From positions 62,001 through 126,000 of the forward strand of contig JAHDWJ010000016.1 of NCBI GenBank assembly GCA_023384415.1: a DNA stretch of 64,000 nt, given 5' to 3'. A program made the position numbers and the translations under genes. Shown one piece after another: positions 26,529 to 33,979 of the stretch (positions are counted from its first letter, which is position 1; each line of letters starts with the position of its first letter). The notes under the pieces were generated by a model, which searched no databases, was not told the DNA's origin, and worked only from the letters and a program-made list of their open reading frames with translations. This DNA comes from Anaerolineae bacterium. GTDB taxonomy: Bacteria > Chloroflexota > Anaerolineae > Promineifilales > Promineifilaceae.

Positions 26529-27542
26529 CTATTGCTTCTCCAGCAGCATCGTCAACAAATCCGGCGAGATGTTTAACTGGCCGATCTTGCCCGCATTTTC
26601 GGCCATCTGCTGTAGGGCCTGCGTCACCATGAGGCGGGGATCAGTGGTTTGCATAGCTAGAAGCTGCAAGGTAGCCTGATCCAGTTGGGTCAGCGGCCGC
26701 AGCGTTGCCTCAACCGCATACGCCTGAGCATCCGCCAGGGCACGGCTGTTGGCCGTCTCTGCTTCTACCAACTTTTGCCGCTCCCCTTCCAGGCGAATTT
26801 GACCATTGAGGCGGGCCTCGCGGATTTCCTGCTCCTTCGCTTCCACAGCCAGGTCAGCCGCCACTTTAGTCTCCCGAATTTGTCGCTTTTTCTCTTCAAC
26901 GGCAATTTCGGTACTCAATTCGTTCTCTTTAATGCGCCTCTCTTGTTCTACGGCAGAGTTACGTCGGTCATAAATGGCGTTATCTGCCTGGCGCAGCAGC
27001 AGTTCCCGCGCTTCTGCTTCCAGGGCGCGAGACATCTCCGGGGTAGGTTTGATGGCCAGGACGGCAAAGGTGAGCATCTCTACCCCCAATGCCTGCATCG
27101 CTTCACTCTGGCTTAACTCCTGCAAAACGGCGCGGGCGATCTCATCCGAAGCGCGAATGGCATCCCGCAGCGGCCGCGTCTGAACCTCCGCTCGGGTTAA
27201 TACCTGGGCCAGGTTGACCAACCGTTGGGCCAATTTCTCCGGGTCATCACTGATATATTTGTCCGGCCCGCCTTCGATGGTGTAATCAAGTAGCGAGGCT
27301 ACCAGTTCTGGGTTGACGATGCGGTAGGTAAGCTGCCCCTGCACTGTCACCGCCTGGAAATCACTGGTGACTTCGTTGAAGATGAACGGGGCGTCGGTGC
27401 TGCTGATGGGGATGACGGCGATGGAGGAGGCTGGTTTGTAGTAGAAGAACGCCTGCCCTGCGCCCTTATGCCGGACGCGGCCGCGTTGAAAATGAAGCAC
27501 ATATTGGGTAGGGCCAGTTTTGAGGTATTGAATGCCGAACAT
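26529..27542 (-). CDS. SPFH/Band-7 (prohibitin-like) protein
   Basis: 337 residues. The N-terminal SPFH domain (about 1-190) has FQAVTVQGQLTYRIVNPE, characteristic of stomatin/flotillin-type proteins. It is followed by a long charged helix (about 190-265, VEEKKRQIRETKVAADLAVEAKE region) and a C-terminal oligomerisation helix. There is no clear membrane segment at the N-terminus. Such proteins form ring or cage scaffolds on membranes. MFGIQY at 27542 is preferred because GGAG precedes it by about nine bases; an ATG ten codons upstream is possible. No NfeD-like partner adjoins, so it stands alone. Confidence 0.85.
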   Translation of the reverse strand: MFGIQYLKTGPTQYVLHFQRGRVRHKGAGQAFFYYKPASSIAVIPISSTDAPFIFNEVTSDFQAVTVQGQLTYRIVNPELVASLLDYTIEGGPDKYISDDPEKLAQRLVNLAQVLTRAEVQTRPLRDAIRASDEIARAVLQELSQSEAMQALGVEMLTFAVLAIKPTPEMSRALEAEARELLLRQADNAIYDRRNSAVEQERRIKENELSTEIAVEEKKRQIRETKVAADLAVEAKEQEIREARLNGQIRLEGERQKLVEAETANSRALADAQAYAVEATLRPLTQLDQATLQLLAMQTTDPRLMVTQALQQMAENAGKIGQLNISPDLLTMLLEKQ

Positions 27543-27867
27543 GCGTGATTTCTCCTTCGCCGATTGGTACACAGATTATCACATACGAGCATAGATCAAG
27601 GGGGATAAAGCCATACATCCTACCAAGATCATCTGCGTCAATCTGTGTCATCTGTGGATAATAAACCCATTTAGTGTATTTATTACACGAATTATAAAGA
27701 TTACAACCGAAAAGTCAACATCCGGTTGTCCGGCAATCTCGCCAATCCACATCCTAAACGCGGATGGGGAGGATGAACGGATAATCTGCACAACCCATCT
27801 GCTAATCCTGCCAATCCGTGTTCCAACCCCAATGGTCACGAGCTAAAAAATCGGTTATAGTGACACC
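27543..27867. other. Spacer with degenerate CAGAT and AATCC-type repeats
   Basis: No protein-like frame. Contains a partial CACAGAT repeat (about 27625-27655, ending TCTGTGGATAATAAA), degenerate AATCCGTG/AATCTGC words, and the DUF1684 gene's promoter at its right end. Confidence 0.5.
27833..27861 (+). promoter_or_regulatory. Promoter for a leaderless DUF1684 mRNA
   Basis: TGGTCA (27833-27838), 17-bp spacer, TATAGT (27856-27861). The ATG begins seven bases after the -10 (27868), so the A of ATG is the expected first base. No Shine-Dalgarno sequence is present. Confidence 0.5.
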
Positions 27868-28407
27868 ATGAACGATTTAGAACGATTCCGCGCTGAGATT
27901 GACCAATTTATGAAGCTCCATCCCCAATCCCCCTTGGAGCCAGAGCAGCGGGCCAATTTTGTCGCCCTGAGCTATTACCCGGAAACCCCTGAGCTTTGTT
28001 TGACAGTAACTGTAGAGAGGTGTCCGGCGAATGAGCCATTGATGACTATGCAGACAAGTACCGGTGATACCCGGCAATACCGACGCTGGGGGCGATTTTC
28101 TTTGGTCGCAGCCGGGCAAGAAGGGCAATTGACGATTTATGCTGATCCTTACGGCAGTGATCTGTTTTTGCCGTTCAAAGATAGCACCAATGGGGATGAA
28201 ACATACGGAGCTGGCCGCTACCTGGACAACCATCGCCCGGCAATTCAACGAATACACGGCGATTTGTATCAGATTGATTTTAATTACGCCTACAACCCAT
28301 ACTGTGCCTACAGCCCTTACTACAGCTGCCCCTTGCCCCCACGTGAGAACTGGCTCACCCTGCCCATCCAGGCGGGGGAGAAAGATTTTATTGTGAATTT
28401 GGGCTGA
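27868..28407 (+). CDS. DUF1684 family protein
   Basis: 179 residues. The C-terminal half shows the conserved DUF1684 core: LFLPFKDSTNGDETYGAGRY, then FNYAYNPYCAYSPYYSCPLP and LTLPIQAGEKDF. DUF1684 proteins are widespread in bacteria and archaea but have no settled function; the dense conserved Tyr/Asn/Cys/Pro motif suggests a binding or catalytic pocket. No signal peptide. The gene stands alone between spacers. A promoter ending seven bases before the ATG and the lack of a ribosome site suggest leaderless translation. Confidence 0.85.
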   Translation: MNDLERFRAEIDQFMKLHPQSPLEPEQRANFVALSYYPETPELCLTVTVERCPANEPLMTMQTSTGDTRQYRRWGRFSLVAAGQEGQLTIYADPYGSDLFLPFKDSTNGDETYGAGRYLDNHRPAIQRIHGDLYQIDFNYAYNPYCAYSPYYSCPLPPRENWLTLPIQAGEKDFIVNLG

Positions 28408-28474
28408 AAGTTTTGGGGGTTGCTATTAATGGGTGTATACTAATGGCGATTTTGGTTAGAAAAGAGGATGTCCT

Positions 28475-28666
28475 ATGGCAAAGCGAAAAAATGTAAAAAA
28501 ATCAAGAAGTTTCTCGGAAAAGGTGATGATTGTTCTCAGTATCCTCATCGCCGCAAGCATGATTTTGGGGTTGGTGGTTGGCTTGGGGGGCGGCTTTGGT
28601 GGCTCTAGCTCCAGCCTCATTGATCCATTCCTGGTTCAAGCCCAGTTGTGGGTTACCCTGTTTTAA
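28475..28666 (+). CDS. Small single-span membrane protein, unknown
   Basis: 63 residues: lysine-rich start (MAKRKNVKKSRSFSEK), one hydrophobic helix (about 18-38, VMIVLSILIAASMILGLVVG), a GGGFGGSSSS turn and an amphipathic tail. GAGG lies nine bases upstream, and a strong intrinsic terminator follows 39 bp after the stop, both supporting a real monocistronic gene. Possible roles are a membrane regulator or peptide; no family recognised. Confidence 0.55.
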   Translation: MAKRKNVKKSRSFSEKVMIVLSILIAASMILGLVVGLGGGFGGSSSSLIDPFLVQAQLWVTLF

Positions 28667-28704
28667 CAGGTAAACTTCCCAGGTCACACCCGCACAATCA
28701 TCCC

Positions 28705-28741
28705 AAAGGCTGAAAGTTTTCCTGACTTTCAGCCTTTTTTT
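28705..28741 (+). terminator. Intrinsic terminator after the small membrane protein
   Basis: AAAGGCTGAAAGT (28705-28717) pairs with ACTTTCAGCCTTT (28725-28737) around a seven-base loop, with a T-run to 28741. Confidence 0.85.
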
Positions 28742-28751
28742 GTCAGCCGCA

Positions 28752-28808
28752 AACCATCCGAAGGTTGTTCCCCCCGGTTGTCGCTGCCCAGAAAACCTTC
28801 GGAAGGTT
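28752..28808. repeat. Paired 15-bp palindrome element, copy 2
   Basis: AACCATCCGAAGGTT (28752-28766) and AACCTTCGGAAGGTT (28794-28808), 42 bp start to start, immediately after a terminator. Same arrangement as 322-378 and 49596-49651. Confidence 0.8.
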
Positions 28809-28904
28809 ATGAGACGATACCATTTACGATTGACGATTGGTGACCCTTGAGCCACCACCCTTCATCCTTCATAATTCATCCTTCCACAGGAGGTAAACAG
28901 GTTT

Positions 28905-29666
28905 ATGCTTATAGTTATCATGGGGCTTGCCGGTCTCTTGGCTGGGGGGATCATCAATGCTCTGGCTGATTGTTTACCCGAACGAGAGCCGCTAGCGCGG
29001 CCGCGCTGCTCCCACTGCCATACATCCTATCCCCTCACTGGTTGGTTGGCCCTCTCCCGCTCCTTTCTCTACCAGGGTAAATGCCCCGCTTGCGGCCAAA
29101 AAGAACATTGGCGCGGCCGCGTTCTGGAAATCAGCACCGTTGGCCTATTCACCATTTTACCCCTGTTCATCACCCACCCTATCACCCTGGTTGTGACCGC
29201 CTTTTACACCGCCGTTCTCCTGCTTATCATCGTCATTGATCTGGAACACCGGCTTATTCTTCACGTCGTTACCTTTCCCGTAACCCTGTTGGCTTTACTC
29301 CTTACCTTCATCAACCCAGATAACAATTTGCTCCTGGCCGTTACGGGCGCGGCCGCGGGGTTCATCAGCTTCTTTTTACTTTATCAGCTCGGTATACTTC
29401 TGTTTGGGCCAGGAGCTTTAGGCTTTGGCGATGTTACCCTGGCTATGACCATGGGGGCTATGTTGGGGCTGCACCGGATCATTTTCGCCCTCATCATTGG
29501 TATTGTCTTGGGGGGAATCATCAGCCTCTTCATCCTGCTCATCCGCCGCTCTGCTGCTCGCAGCTACCTGCCTTACGGGCAATATTTAGCCACCGGGGGG
29601 ATCGTCATGCTCATCTGGGGCAACCAAATTTTAGCCTGGTATATTGGCTCGGTAGAGGGGGGATGA
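28905..29666 (+). CDS. Prepilin peptidase (A24 family)
   Basis: 253 residues with about seven membrane helices. N-terminal A24 domain: a four-Cys zinc motif (CSHCHTS and CPACGQ) lies in the first cytoplasmic loop (about 37-65). The two catalytic aspartates are in IVIDLEHRLI (about 112) and GALGFGDVTLA (about 175). These aspartyl enzymes cleave and often N-methylate type IV pilins or type II secretion pseudopilins. No pilin or pil genes are in view; together with ComEC it could serve a DNA-uptake pilus, which is inference. AGGAGG stands upstream of the ATG. The PIG-L gene follows after 19 bp. Confidence 0.92.
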   Translation: MLIVIMGLAGLLAGGIINALADCLPEREPLARPRCSHCHTSYPLTGWLALSRSFLYQGKCPACGQKEHWRGRVLEISTVGLFTILPLFITHPITLVVTAFYTAVLLLIIVIDLEHRLILHVVTFPVTLLALLLTFINPDNNLLLAVTGAAAGFISFFLLYQLGILLFGPGALGFGDVTLAMTMGAMLGLHRIIFALIIGIVLGGIISLFILLIRRSAARSYLPYGQYLATGGIVMLIWGNQILAWYIGSVEGG

Positions 29667-29685
29667 TAATCTTGGAGATTTGCTT

Positions 29686-30489
29686 ATGAGTACACCTCTG
29701 AAACTCCTCTGTATTTTGGCCCACCCAGACGATGAAACCTTTGGCACTGGCAGTACCCTGGCCAAATATCATCGTGAAGGGGTGGAAACGTATCTCATTA
29801 CCGCCACCCGCGGCGAGCGGGGTTGGCCGGCCGCTACCCATCCTGGTTTTGCCGAAGTGGCTCGCATCCGCACCAAAGAGCTGGAAGACGCGGCCGCAAT
29901 CCTCGGTATTCGTCAGGTTACCTTTCTCAACTACATAGATGGCGACCTGGACCAGGCCAATCGAGATGAGGCCATCGCCCAAATTGTGGCTGAGGTACGC
30001 CGGGTGCGGCCGCAGGTGGTCATCACCTTTGACCCATTTGGCAATTACGGCCACCCAGACCACATCGCCATCTCCCAATTCACCCAGGCCGCCCTCATTT
30101 TGGCGGCCGCCGCCGATTATACCGACCCCGCCGCTCTACCACCCCATCAGGTCGCCAAGCTCTATTATCTGACCGACTCACTCCCCTTAAAAAAGCTGTA
30201 TCAGCAAATATTCGGTCCCCTTAACTTTTTGGTTGATGATGTCATTCGGGAAGCTGTAGGTTGGCCCGATTGGGCGATTACCACCCGCATTGATGGGGAT
30301 GAACATTGGGAGAGGGTCTGGTGGGCGGTGGCCTGCCACAGTTCGCAGCTGCCTGATCTGGCGAAAATGGAGCAGGCGGTACGAGAACACCATACCCTCC
30401 TGCTCGGCCAGCGCACGTATTACCGCGCCTACAGCCTGGTCAACAGCGGCCGCGAACCCGAGACCGACCTCTTCGTGGGCTTACGCTGA
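29686..30489 (+). CDS. PIG-L family N-acetylglucosaminyl deacetylase
   Basis: 267 residues. CILAHPDDETFGTGSTL holds the zinc motif (AHPDDE), ITATRGERG follows, and FGNYGHPDHIAIS carries the third ligand (HPDH). The fold is that of LmbE/PIG-L deacetylases, zinc enzymes that remove acetyl from GlcNAc-containing conjugates such as the bacillithiol or mycothiol precursors, or cell-wall sugars. The substrate here is unknown. ATG 29686 has GGAG eight bases upstream. A TTG six bases earlier is less likely. Probably cotranscribed with the prepilin peptidase gene. Confidence 0.88.
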   Translation: MSTPLKLLCILAHPDDETFGTGSTLAKYHREGVETYLITATRGERGWPAATHPGFAEVARIRTKELEDAAAILGIRQVTFLNYIDGDLDQANRDEAIAQIVAEVRRVRPQVVITFDPFGNYGHPDHIAISQFTQAALILAAAADYTDPAALPPHQVAKLYYLTDSLPLKKLYQQIFGPLNFLVDDVIREAVGWPDWAITTRIDGDEHWERVWWAVACHSSQLPDLAKMEQAVREHHTLLLGQRTYYRAYSLVNSGREPETDLFVGLR

Positions 30490-30534
30490 TGATGGCTAGC
30501 AGTGAGCAGCCAGCAGTCGGCAGTCAACAGTTGC

Positions 30535-30675
30535 GTGAAACATTCCCTGCTTGTCTTGTGTCTGGTTCTGTTCCTGGTAAGCTGCTCTCAGCCAGACGAG
30601 TTCGGGCGGGCTAATGAAGTTACGCGGCCGCCCGGTGGTGAAGGTCGCCCGGTGGTGAAGGCCGCCCGGTGGTAA
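30535..30675 (+). CDS. Truncated lipoprotein-like mini-gene
   Basis: From a GTG at 30535 the frame reads MKHSLLVLCLVLFLVSCSQ, a convincing lipoprotein signal with lipobox LVSC (Cys17). After about 14 more residues it enters a 17-bp tandem repeat (30628-30678), giving GGEGRPVVKAARW and a stop at 30673. Only 46 codons remain. I read it as a lipoprotein gene whose body was lost and replaced by repeat DNA; a real small lipoprotein is the alternative. Confidence 0.45.
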   Translation: MKHSLLVLCLVLFLVSCSQPDEFGRANEVTRPPGGEGRPVVKAARW

Positions 30676-30678
30676 AAC
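30628..30678. repeat. 17-bp tandem repeat, three units
   Basis: Three units of CCGCCCGGTGGTGAAGG type (30628, 30645 and 30662), the last diverging into the adjacent hairpin. Confidence 0.8.
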
Positions 30679-30680
30679 CC

Positions 30681-30871
30681 GCCCGGCGGTTTTACCGCCG
30701 GGCTAAAAATACAAAGCCCTACCGGGCTGCTGATGTGAGGCCAGCGGCCTTCGTATTTTTAGCCCGGACGTTCACGTCCGGGCGGGCATTACATCCGGGC
30801 GGGCCACATCCGGGCCAGCCATGTCCGGGCCAGCCATGTCCGGGATGGATTACGTCCGGGCGTACTATGCC
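30681..30871. repeat. Nested hairpins and CCGGGC-rich repeat block
   Basis: Four successive inverted repeats: GCCCGGCGGT/ACCGCCGGGC (30681-30703), AGCCC/GGGCT (30715-30728), AGGCC/GGCCT (30738-30750) and GCCCGGACG/CGTCCGGGC (30762-30783). TAAAAATAC (30704-30712) and GTATTTTTA (30753-30761) pair around the middle two. Then come five loosely repeated ACATCCGGGCC / ATGTCCGGGCC units up to about 30871. No gene in the block. Confidence 0.75.
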
Positions 30872-30973
30872 CTGGGCCGGCCACCTTGTTAAATTCCCCC
30901 AACTTTCACGTTCGCGGCCGCGGCAAAAAGGTATAGTTGAACCTGGATTAAAAGCAGAAAGGTTCTCCTAACC

Positions 30974-32533
30974 ATGAATGTAGACTCCGTTGTGGCCGAC
31001 CGCTATCGTGTAGAAAAATTAATTGGTTCAGGCAACATGGGTGAGGTGTACCGCGCCTATGATCTGGAGCAGGAGCGGTTAGTCGCTCTCAAACGCATCC
31101 ACCCCCATCTGGTCACGGATAAAGATGCCATTTTGCGCTTCCAACGGGAAGCCAAAGCGTTAAGCCGCCTCAACCATCCTGGCATTGTTAAATTCCATGG
31201 GTTTCATGTCGAAGAGGGGGTTTATTTTATTGTCCTCAACTATCTGGATGGACAAACCCTGGCCGAGCGGCTCATTGAGGCCCAGGAAGCCCATCAGCCT
31301 GTGCCCCTGGAAGAAAGCAAAACGATAGCCATTCAGTTATGTGAGGCATTGGCTTATGCTCACCGACGACAGGTGATTCACCGAGACCTGAAACCAGCTA
31401 ATGTGATGATCAGTCCCCAGGGGCATACAATTTTAATGGATTTTGGCATCGCCCGGCTTCTGGATGGAGATCATCTGACTGGAGATGGGCTTTCCCCTGG
31501 CACCCCTGGCTACATGGCCCCGGAGATTATTCGCGGCCGCGCCGTAGATGGTCGCTCTGATTTGTACACCCTGGGTATCATCCTATACGAGATGGTCACC
31601 GGCCGCCGCCCTTTCTATGGCAACAGCCGGTACGACACCCTACACGGCCACCTGTTTGAACCCCCACCCGATGTCCGCCAATTTAATGACCAGGTGCCAG
31701 CGGAATTAGCGGCCGTGATCCATAAAGCATTAGCCAAAGAGCCAGCCGACCGGTTTCAGAGTGCTGAGGAGATGGCCCAATCGCTGCGGGAGCAAGAAGG
31801 CATGGCTGTTACTCCTGAGCCAATACGTAAAGCGGCCGCACCGGTGAGTTATATCTATCCGCCAACCACCCTACCAACACCCCAGGGCGCGGCCGCGTTG
31901 AGTACCCCCTGGCCTATCCCGGCCCAAATCCCAGAGGCACGGCCAGCTGCTCGTGGAGCGTTGGAGCGCATTCCCATCCTGTCGTTTAGCCTGCTGATTT
32001 TACTGTTTTGCCTTTTGGGAATGGTTGGGCTTATTTGGGGAAGCCGCCAATGGGACCGACCGGCCTTGCTCACTATAACAACAGTCACGCCTACGACGGA
32101 CGCGGCCGCGCCAGGCGCAACACCTCCGCCAGGTAGTGGTTCTAATTCACCCGGTCAGGTGCCCACAGCGTCAACATTGCTGCCCCTGGTAAATGAGAAT
32201 GGGCCTACACCCACCCTGGCATCAACCCCAACCGCGACCCTTACCCGGGTTTTCAATCAAACCAACACCCCTTCGATGACGCCCACCAGCCCGGCGAATG
32301 AACCACCCACGCAAACCGGCACCACCCCGCCACCCACAGCCACCCCGACGGTTGTCAACACGCCCATCATTCCGGCGACCTTGACCCCCCGGCCTACCAA
32401 CACTGCCCGCCCCACTGAAATTCCCGCCCCCACCAAAACCGACAAGCCAGACGAACCCCCGATAACTATCGTCCCGGCCCCTACAGTCACCCCTAAAGAT
32501 GACAACAAACCCGTCCCAACCCGCAAAAGTTGA
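30974..32533 (+). CDS. Transmembrane Ser/Thr protein kinase (Hanks type)
   Basis: 519 residues. Kinase domain 8-275: glycine loop LIGSGNMGEVYRAYD, catalytic Lys in VALKRIHP, HRDLKPANV (H136), MDFGIARL, GTPGYMAPE and SDLYTLGIILYEM. All catalytic residues are present, so it should be active in the cytoplasm. One membrane helix (about 335-357, ILSFSLLILLFCLLGMVGLI) is followed by an outside tail of about 160 residues rich in Pro and Thr. The tail lacks PASTA domains, so it may sense the wall through O-glycosylation or serve as a spacer. The gene is preceded by the CCGGGC hairpin block and stands alone. Confidence 0.93.
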   Translation: MNVDSVVADRYRVEKLIGSGNMGEVYRAYDLEQERLVALKRIHPHLVTDKDAILRFQREAKALSRLNHPGIVKFHGFHVEEGVYFIVLNYLDGQTLAERLIEAQEAHQPVPLEESKTIAIQLCEALAYAHRRQVIHRDLKPANVMISPQGHTILMDFGIARLLDGDHLTGDGLSPGTPGYMAPEIIRGRAVDGRSDLYTLGIILYEMVTGRRPFYGNSRYDTLHGHLFEPPPDVRQFNDQVPAELAAVIHKALAKEPADRFQSAEEMAQSLREQEGMAVTPEPIRKAAAPVSYIYPPTTLPTPQGAAALSTPWPIPAQIPEARPAARGALERIPILSFSLLILLFCLLGMVGLIWGSRQWDRPALLTITTVTPTTDAAAPGATPPPGSGSNSPGQVPTASTLLPLVNENGPTPTLASTPTATLTRVFNQTNTPSMTPTSPANEPPTQTGTTPPPTATPTVVNTPIIPATLTPRPTNTARPTEIPAPTKTDKPDEPPITIVPAPTVTPKDDNKPVPTRKS

Positions 32534-32559
32534 TCCGCCTCTACTTCACCGCTAATTCA

Positions 32560-33726
32560 TCACAACGTTAGCCCTTCTTTCGTCTCCTGGACCAGGCTGT
32601 CTACAACCGCCTTGAGAGCTTCCTGCCGGTTTTCGTCGCCGCCGTGAGCTTCATAGACCCGCACCTGGCGATCTGCGCTGGTGCCGTTGTGGAGGATAGT
32701 ACGGGCATACTCCACCTCTTTGCGACTGCCCAGCTCATCTACCACATCATCTATCAATTCCAGCAGCTCTTCAATGAGAAATGGCACCGGCACTGATTCT
32801 TGTTTGCCGTAATCAATTAGCTCCCCAGCAATGCCATAACGAACGGCCCGCCATTTATTTTCGGTGATATAAGCGTGGCGATACGGCCGCCAAGACATAT
32901 TTTGGCGACGTAATTTAACCAGCTTGGCACAGATCGCCTGGAATAGAGCCGCCAGACAAATACATTCATCTATGCGGGTACCAATATCAGAGATACGAAA
33001 CTCCAGGGTATCAAAAACGGGGTGGGGGCGGATGTCCCACCAAATTTTGGCCCGTTTATCCCGTTTGCCAAACGCCCCCACTCGCTCCAGGGTATGCTCA
33101 AAATTAGCATATTCAGCCCAGGAGACGAAGGAGTGAGGAATGCCGGTGCGGGGCAACATCTCAAAGATGACACTGCGGTAAGATTTCAGGCCAGTGTTTT
33201 GCCCATGCCAGAAGGGGGAACTGGTGGAAAGGGCCAGTAAGTGAGGAATAAAATAGCGAGCCTGATTCATAACATCTATCATCATATCTTTGAGTTCAGG
33301 GTTTTCTTTGTGCCCAAAGCCCACGTGGACGTGCATCCCAAAGATAAGGAGCCGTTTGCCGACTCCCTGTAAATCGTCTATTAATTCCTTGTACCGCTCC
33401 CCATCAGTAACGGGCTGCTCATCCCAACGGGCGAATGGGTGGGTGGACGCGGCCGCGATGCGTAAATTACTTGCCTCAGCCATCTCAATCACCGCCCGGC
33501 GCAGCCGTTCCACCTCATACCGAACCTCTTTGATGTTGCGGCAAACCCGGGTACCCACCTCAACTTGAGATTGGCGGAACTCTGGTTTAAGGTCAAGTTT
33601 GGTTGTCCGTTGGGCATCTAGTTTGAGAAACTCGCTGATGTAGGCATACAAATTGCGGCTTACCGGATCAATGATCTGGTACTCTTCCTCAACACCCATC
33701 GTTAGCGGGGGAATCGGCACACTCAT
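32560..33726 (-). CDS. GCS2-type carboxylate-amine ligase (YbdK-like)
   Basis: 388 residues. TMGVEEEYQIIDP at the N-terminus, LDLKPEFRQSQVEVGTRVC, the metal-binding HVHVGF segment, and ISDIGTRIDE mark the glutamate-cysteine ligase type 2 family. Members join glutamate to an amine by ATP hydrolysis, some making gamma-glutamylcysteine weakly. No glutathione synthetase is nearby, so the real product is unknown. ATG 33726 is chosen because AAGGAG lies eight bases upstream and the family begins here; the open frame continues upstream to 33831 without homology. A GAAGTTGA-stem hairpin (about 33781-33835) lies in the 5' region. Confidence 0.87.
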   Translation of the reverse strand: MSVPIPPLTMGVEEEYQIIDPVSRNLYAYISEFLKLDAQRTTKLDLKPEFRQSQVEVGTRVCRNIKEVRYEVERLRRAVIEMAEASNLRIAAASTHPFARWDEQPVTDGERYKELIDDLQGVGKRLLIFGMHVHVGFGHKENPELKDMMIDVMNQARYFIPHLLALSTSSPFWHGQNTGLKSYRSVIFEMLPRTGIPHSFVSWAEYANFEHTLERVGAFGKRDKRAKIWWDIRPHPVFDTLEFRISDIGTRIDECICLAALFQAICAKLVKLRRQNMSWRPYRHAYITENKWRAVRYGIAGELIDYGKQESVPVPFLIEELLELIDDVVDELGSRKEVEYARTILHNGTSADRQVRVYEAHGGDENRQEALKAVVDSLVQETKEGLTL

Positions 33727-33942
33727 TGGCTGCACTCCTTGTAGATGATTAGGTGGTTGTAACTGCACCGGTTTTTTGGGGAAGTTGAACTTTTCGCTAC
33801 CTTTGACTATCTGCTTATCCAAAAAGGTCAACTTCGGATTCTGTAGTTAGATGCGCGATTGGCTTTGGGAACAGGACATGGTTGATTATAACAGGTGAAT
33901 ATACCAGCGTCATCTGGAAATATGAGGTATAAAATCAAGTCG

Positions 33943-33971
33943 TTGTTGTCTTGTTTAAGGTGTCATATCAT
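33943..33971 (+). promoter_or_regulatory. Candidate menD promoter, near-leaderless
   Basis: TTGTTG (33943-33948), 17-bp spacer, TATCAT (33966-33971), then ATG at 33980 after eight bases. No Shine-Dalgarno sequence precedes menD. Confidence 0.4.
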
Positions 33972-33979
33972 TAATTCCC

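Noticed and set aside
30628..30871. CRISPR-like repeats before the kinase gene
   Set aside because: Units are tandem and 17 bp or imperfect, with no spacers of even size and no cas genes.
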